This document shows, piece by piece, positions 61,485 to 64,000 of a stretch of DNA of 64,000 nucleotides. Every line of letters starts with the position of its first letter. The first letter of the stretch is position 1. The stretch comes from Streptosporangium oxazolinicum (GTDB lineage Bacteria; Actinomycetota; Actinomycetes; Streptosporangiales; Streptosporangiaceae), in NCBI RefSeq assembly GCF_039537505.1, contig NZ_BAABAQ010000011.1, positions 310,001 through 374,000 of the forward strand. The letters run 5' to 3'. The translations under genes were made by a program, and so were the position numbers. The notes under the pieces were generated by a model. The model did no database searches. It had not been told where the DNA came from and saw only the letters and a program-made list of their open reading frames with translations.

Positions 61485-61569
61485 GCCGCACCCCCGTCAC
61501 GGCTCGCCCCGAGGGGAGCGCACGCGACCGGAAGGGACGCCCCCCGAGGACGCGGGGTCCGGTGAACAC

Positions 61570-63039
61570 TCACAACCACTCCTCCTGCGCGTCGTCGTCA
61601 CTGGGTTCGTACTCCTGCGGGGGCCCGCCGTGGGTCCACGGCGTCTGCTCCGGGTCGGGCAGCGCCGCCGACGACTGGAAGTCGTCGGTCAGCGAGGTGT
61701 AGGAGACCCGCTCACCGGGCTCGGGCACCGAACCGGGGGCCGGTGTCCTGCCCCGCCCCATCCCCTTGGTGACCTTGAGGGTGATCTCCCCGTCCGCGAT
61801 CTCGACGATCTCGGCGGCGTGACCGCGCCGGTCGGGGCTGCCGACCGTGGTGCCGGGGGAGAGCCGCACCGGGTCGCCGGTCCGTACCGTGATCAGGGGA
61901 CGGAGCTTGCGCGAGCGGCCCTCACCCTCGCTGTGCTCGGGGTCGGCGGACGTCACCGTCCCGGCGAAGGCCTCACCGCTCAGCCGGTACTCGGCCATGA
62001 GCAGCGGGTCGTCGTGGGCCCGCTGCACGTCGTAGCTCGCCCGCGCCCGCTCCAGTCCCGCCAGCCGCGCGGCGGCGCCGACCGCCCCGTCCCTGCGCGC
62101 CTGAGGCGGCCCGCCCTCGGCGATCCGCTCGACGAACCGGGTGAACGACCCTCGGTCGATCTCCCAGCGGTCCTTCACCCGCGACCCCTCGGGCAGGGAG
62201 CGCAACAGGTTCACACTCCGCCACATCAGCCGCCAGGTGGGTTCGAGCTGGGTACGCAGCGCCTGGCCGATCCGGTCGACGGCGCGATCGGTCGGCGCCT
62301 CCTCGTAGGCGCGTATCGCGGGACCGAGCACCTCGTTGTCGAAACCGGGGTCGGTGGCGGGACCGGCCGGAGGCCACAGCAGCGGGTCCTCGGCCTCCTC
62401 GGCCGCCCGGCGCCCCGACATTCCCGGCGGCGGATCGATCCACCCCAGCAGCGCCGCCAGATTGGCGTCCTCCAGGCCACTCTGCCCGGTCACCCAGTGC
62501 AGGCCCAGCGCCTCGGTGGCCGTGAGCAGCACCGAGGAGCCCGGCTGCCGCGACCGGTCGGTGAAGTAGGTCAGCCACCGGCCGAGCAGCGGCACCGACG
62601 GGTGCACCGGGTAGGGGCCGTCGGCCCGGCGGAACCGGGTGGACCGGCCCAGCAGCGCGGTGAACGAGGCCGCGGGCCGGTTCGGCACCAGGATCTGCGG
62701 CGCGTCCAGGCACCGCTCGTACGGCTCGCCGCTCTTGCGCTCGACCGTCTCGGTGCTCTTCTCGAACCCCTCGATGTACGGCAGCAGCACCTCGGCCAGC
62801 CCGGCGGCGAAGGCGAACCGCAGGTCCCGGTTGCGGGGCTGGGGAACGACGAGCAGCCGGGGATGACCCGGGTCGGTGCCGACCATGGCGGCCAGCGGCG
62901 CGGCGGCCTCGCCCGCGAGCTTGAGCGGGATGAGCACCAGCGGCTGGGCGGAGATGTGGCAGTGCCGGACCGTGGTGATCCGCTGCGCGACGCCGTCCCT
63001 GACGGCCCGCAGCTGCGCCAGCGCCGTCAGCGCGCTCAC
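61570..63039 (-). CDS. Unknown protein, middle gene of a nuclease-helicase cluster
   Basis: 489 residues from GTG 63037-63039 (GGAGGGGG upstream); the ORF is open further upstream, but the added sequence is a low-complexity RD repeat. I do not recognise a family. Segments of note are LIPLKLAGEAAAPLAAMVG at the start, long helical stretches (AIRAYEEAPTDRAVDRIGQA), and near the end a small beta-barrel-like region (DPVRLSPGTTVGSPDRRGHAAEIV in part). Its place between nuclease and helicase suggests a structural or substrate-recognition subunit. Confidence 0.75.
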   Translation of the reverse strand: MSALTALAQLRAVRDGVAQRITTVRHCHISAQPLVLIPLKLAGEAAAPLAAMVGTDPGHPRLLVVPQPRNRDLRFAFAAGLAEVLLPYIEGFEKSTETVERKSGEPYERCLDAPQILVPNRPAASFTALLGRSTRFRRADGPYPVHPSVPLLGRWLTYFTDRSRQPGSSVLLTATEALGLHWVTGQSGLEDANLAALLGWIDPPPGMSGRRAAEEAEDPLLWPPAGPATDPGFDNEVLGPAIRAYEEAPTDRAVDRIGQALRTQLEPTWRLMWRSVNLLRSLPEGSRVKDRWEIDRGSFTRFVERIAEGGPPQARRDGAVGAAARLAGLERARASYDVQRAHDDPLLMAEYRLSGEAFAGTVTSADPEHSEGEGRSRKLRPLITVRTGDPVRLSPGTTVGSPDRRGHAAEIVEIADGEITLKVTKGMGRGRTPAPGSVPEPGERVSYTSLTDDFQSSAALPDPEQTPWTHGGPPQEYEPSDDDAQEEWL

Positions 63040-63160
63040 CGGCCCCCCTCCGTCCGCCTCGCCGACCCCGCCGGGGCCGGACCGGGCTCGCCGATCCCGA
63101 TCCCGGTCGCGATTCCGGTCCCGGTCGCGGTGGTTTCTCGCGCGGCCGGTTCTCCCGTCC

Positions 63161-64000
63161 TCACCGCAGCGACTCCTCGCGCAACCGGTTCGCCAGCCGG
63201 AGCAGGCGGGCGATCTCCTCCTGGCCCTCGGCCGGTTCGCGGGTGCCCTCGGCCAGGCCGAGTGCCTCGTCCATGCCGGAGACGCCACCCAGCTGGTCGC
63301 GTACCTGGCGCCCGAGCAGGTCGGTGGACCCGCAGACGCGGGCCTCGTGACGGCAGAACATGCACAGGTCGCAGGTCGACAGGCAGTCGGGCGCGTAGCG
63401 GGCGGGCACCTGGAGCAGTGCCTGGGCCAGCTCCTCCGCCGAGCGGGTCGGCACGCCGTCCTCGCCGGGGGCCAGGTCGAAGGTGAGATCGCCGGGCAGG
63501 CCCTCCAGCAGGCGCTCGACCCTGGTCATCCGGGCGAGCTGGCGGTTGAGGACCGAGAGATGCTTGCGCACGTCGACCAGCGCCGCCGTCGGGCGGTTGG
63601 CGAAGTTCTCCGGGCAGACGAGGACCACGTCGTGGGAGACGCGCTCCGGGGCGTGCCCGAGCTCGGCCATGAGCGTGCGCAGCGCCATGACGTAGACCGC
63701 CGCCTGCCGCGCCGCCGCCGCGACCTTGTCCGGCTCGGCCTGGCCGTCGATCACGCTGAACGACTTGATCTCGACGATGTGGAAGCGCCCCCCGATCTGG
63801 AAGGCCACCACGTCGGGCTCCAGGTACGAGGTGTGCCCGGCGATCTCCAGGCTGAACAGCGGGTGGTCGTAGAACACCGCGGTCCCGTCGTCCTCGCGCG
63901 CCGCGCGGTCGATCAGCGCCCGGGTGTGCGAGTGGCGCAGGTGGGAGCCGACGCTCTCCACGTCCCGGTAGCCGACCTGGGCGACCTCCAGGCCGAGCAG
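63161..64000 (-). CDS. PD-(D/E)xK nuclease with cysteine cluster (5' end off window)
   Basis: 280 codons are visible; the start lies beyond 64000. The nuclease core reads EPDVVAFQIGG..HIVEIKSFS, giving the D...ExK active site. Later CLSTCDLCMFCRHEARVC (five Cys) resembles the Fe-S-binding cluster of Cas4/RecB/AddB-like nucleases. It starts the cluster with the unknown and helicase genes. No cas genes or repeats are near, so this is not a CRISPR Cas4. Confidence 0.82.
   Translation of the reverse strand: MLGLEVAQVGYRDVESVGSHLRHSHTRALIDRAAREDDGTAVFYDHPLFSLEIAGHTSYLEPDVVAFQIGGRFHIVEIKSFSVIDGQAEPDKVAAAARQAAVYVMALRTLMAELGHAPERVSHDVVLVCPENFANRPTAALVDVRKHLSVLNRQLARMTRVERLLEGLPGDLTFDLAPGEDGVPTRSAEELAQALLQVPARYAPDCLSTCDLCMFCRHEARVCGSTDLLGRQVRDQLGGVSGMDEALGLAEGTREPAEGQEEIARLLRLANRLREESLR

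Noticed and set aside
63161..64000. CRISPR-associated Cas4
   Set aside because: The nuclease has a similar Cys cluster, but no repeat array or other cas gene was found.
1..64000. tRNA, rRNA or riboswitch genes
   Set aside because: I found no cloverleaf-like sequence with a TTCGA arm and no recognisable riboswitch; a dedicated scan would be decisive.

Overview
The window is a very GC-rich, densely packed chromosomal segment of an actinomycete. The sporulating, filamentous type fits best, and a Streptosporangium/Nonomuraea-like host is my guess. Supporting signs are the tip-polysaccharide trio cslA-glxA-cslZ, several actinobacterial DUF families, GTG starts, many 4-bp ATGA/GTGA gene overlaps, STAS and RsbW-like regulators, and secreted proteins with actinobacterial signal peptides. 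I saw no rRNA or tRNA gene, CRISPR array, prophage or full transposase. The one mobile element is a small MITE-like insertion. About 60 genes are annotated; both edges cut a gene.

Regions. 1-3.8 kb: a truncated DeoR repressor, an orphan MazF-like toxin, small DUF and membrane proteins, an orphan OhrR-like MarR regulator and a STAS protein. 3.8-7.8 kb: a CitA/DcuS-type two-component pair divergent from a DctA-type C4-dicarboxylate symporter, with a CRP-like box between them. 8-12.5 kb: an amidohydrolase, a Clp-N protein with a small HTH partner and two palindromic operators, an ohr/ohrR peroxide-resistance pair sharing one palindrome, and a secreted serine hydrolase. 12.6-25 kb: a flavin-monooxygenase region with four LLM-class genes translationally coupled in one operon, then two VOC proteins, a KhtTU-like K+/H+ antiporter, and a complete ssuCBA-ssuD alkanesulfonate system; together these point to sulfur or carbon scavenging from organosulfur compounds. 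25-33 kb: a TetR regulator with a zinc-finger tail next to a beta-helix protein, a DUF1540 protein, an MFS exporter and a secreted M4 metalloprotease.

33-41 kb: mixed housekeeping and unknown genes, including endonuclease V coupled to an ankyrin protein, MOSC, a thiamine-binding fold, an MBL hydrolase, two adjacent RlaP-like nucleotidyltransferases and a pirin. 41-48 kb: cslA-glxA-cslZ (glucan synthase, copper radical oxidase, GH6 hydrolase) and a secreted S15 peptidase closed by a 22-bp perfect terminator hairpin. 49-55.5 kb: an ArsR/old-yellow-enzyme pair, an SHMT-like protein that lacks its PLP lysine beside a PucR regulator, a wax-ester synthase, and an anti-sigma kinase whose end overlaps it by 114 bp. 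55.8-60 kb: a MITE that supplies the stop codon of a PfpI gene, and a TetR/DHA2-MFS efflux pair. 60-64 kb: a nuclease / unknown protein / SF1 helicase cluster, open at the right edge, which is the best candidate here for an uncharacterised nucleic-acid-processing system.

A theme across the window is low-complexity or tandem-repeat insertions inside otherwise ordinary proteins (histidine kinase, SsuB, TetR, serine hydrolase). Functions are assigned by reading motifs; no database search was possible, and start codons are often uncertain.
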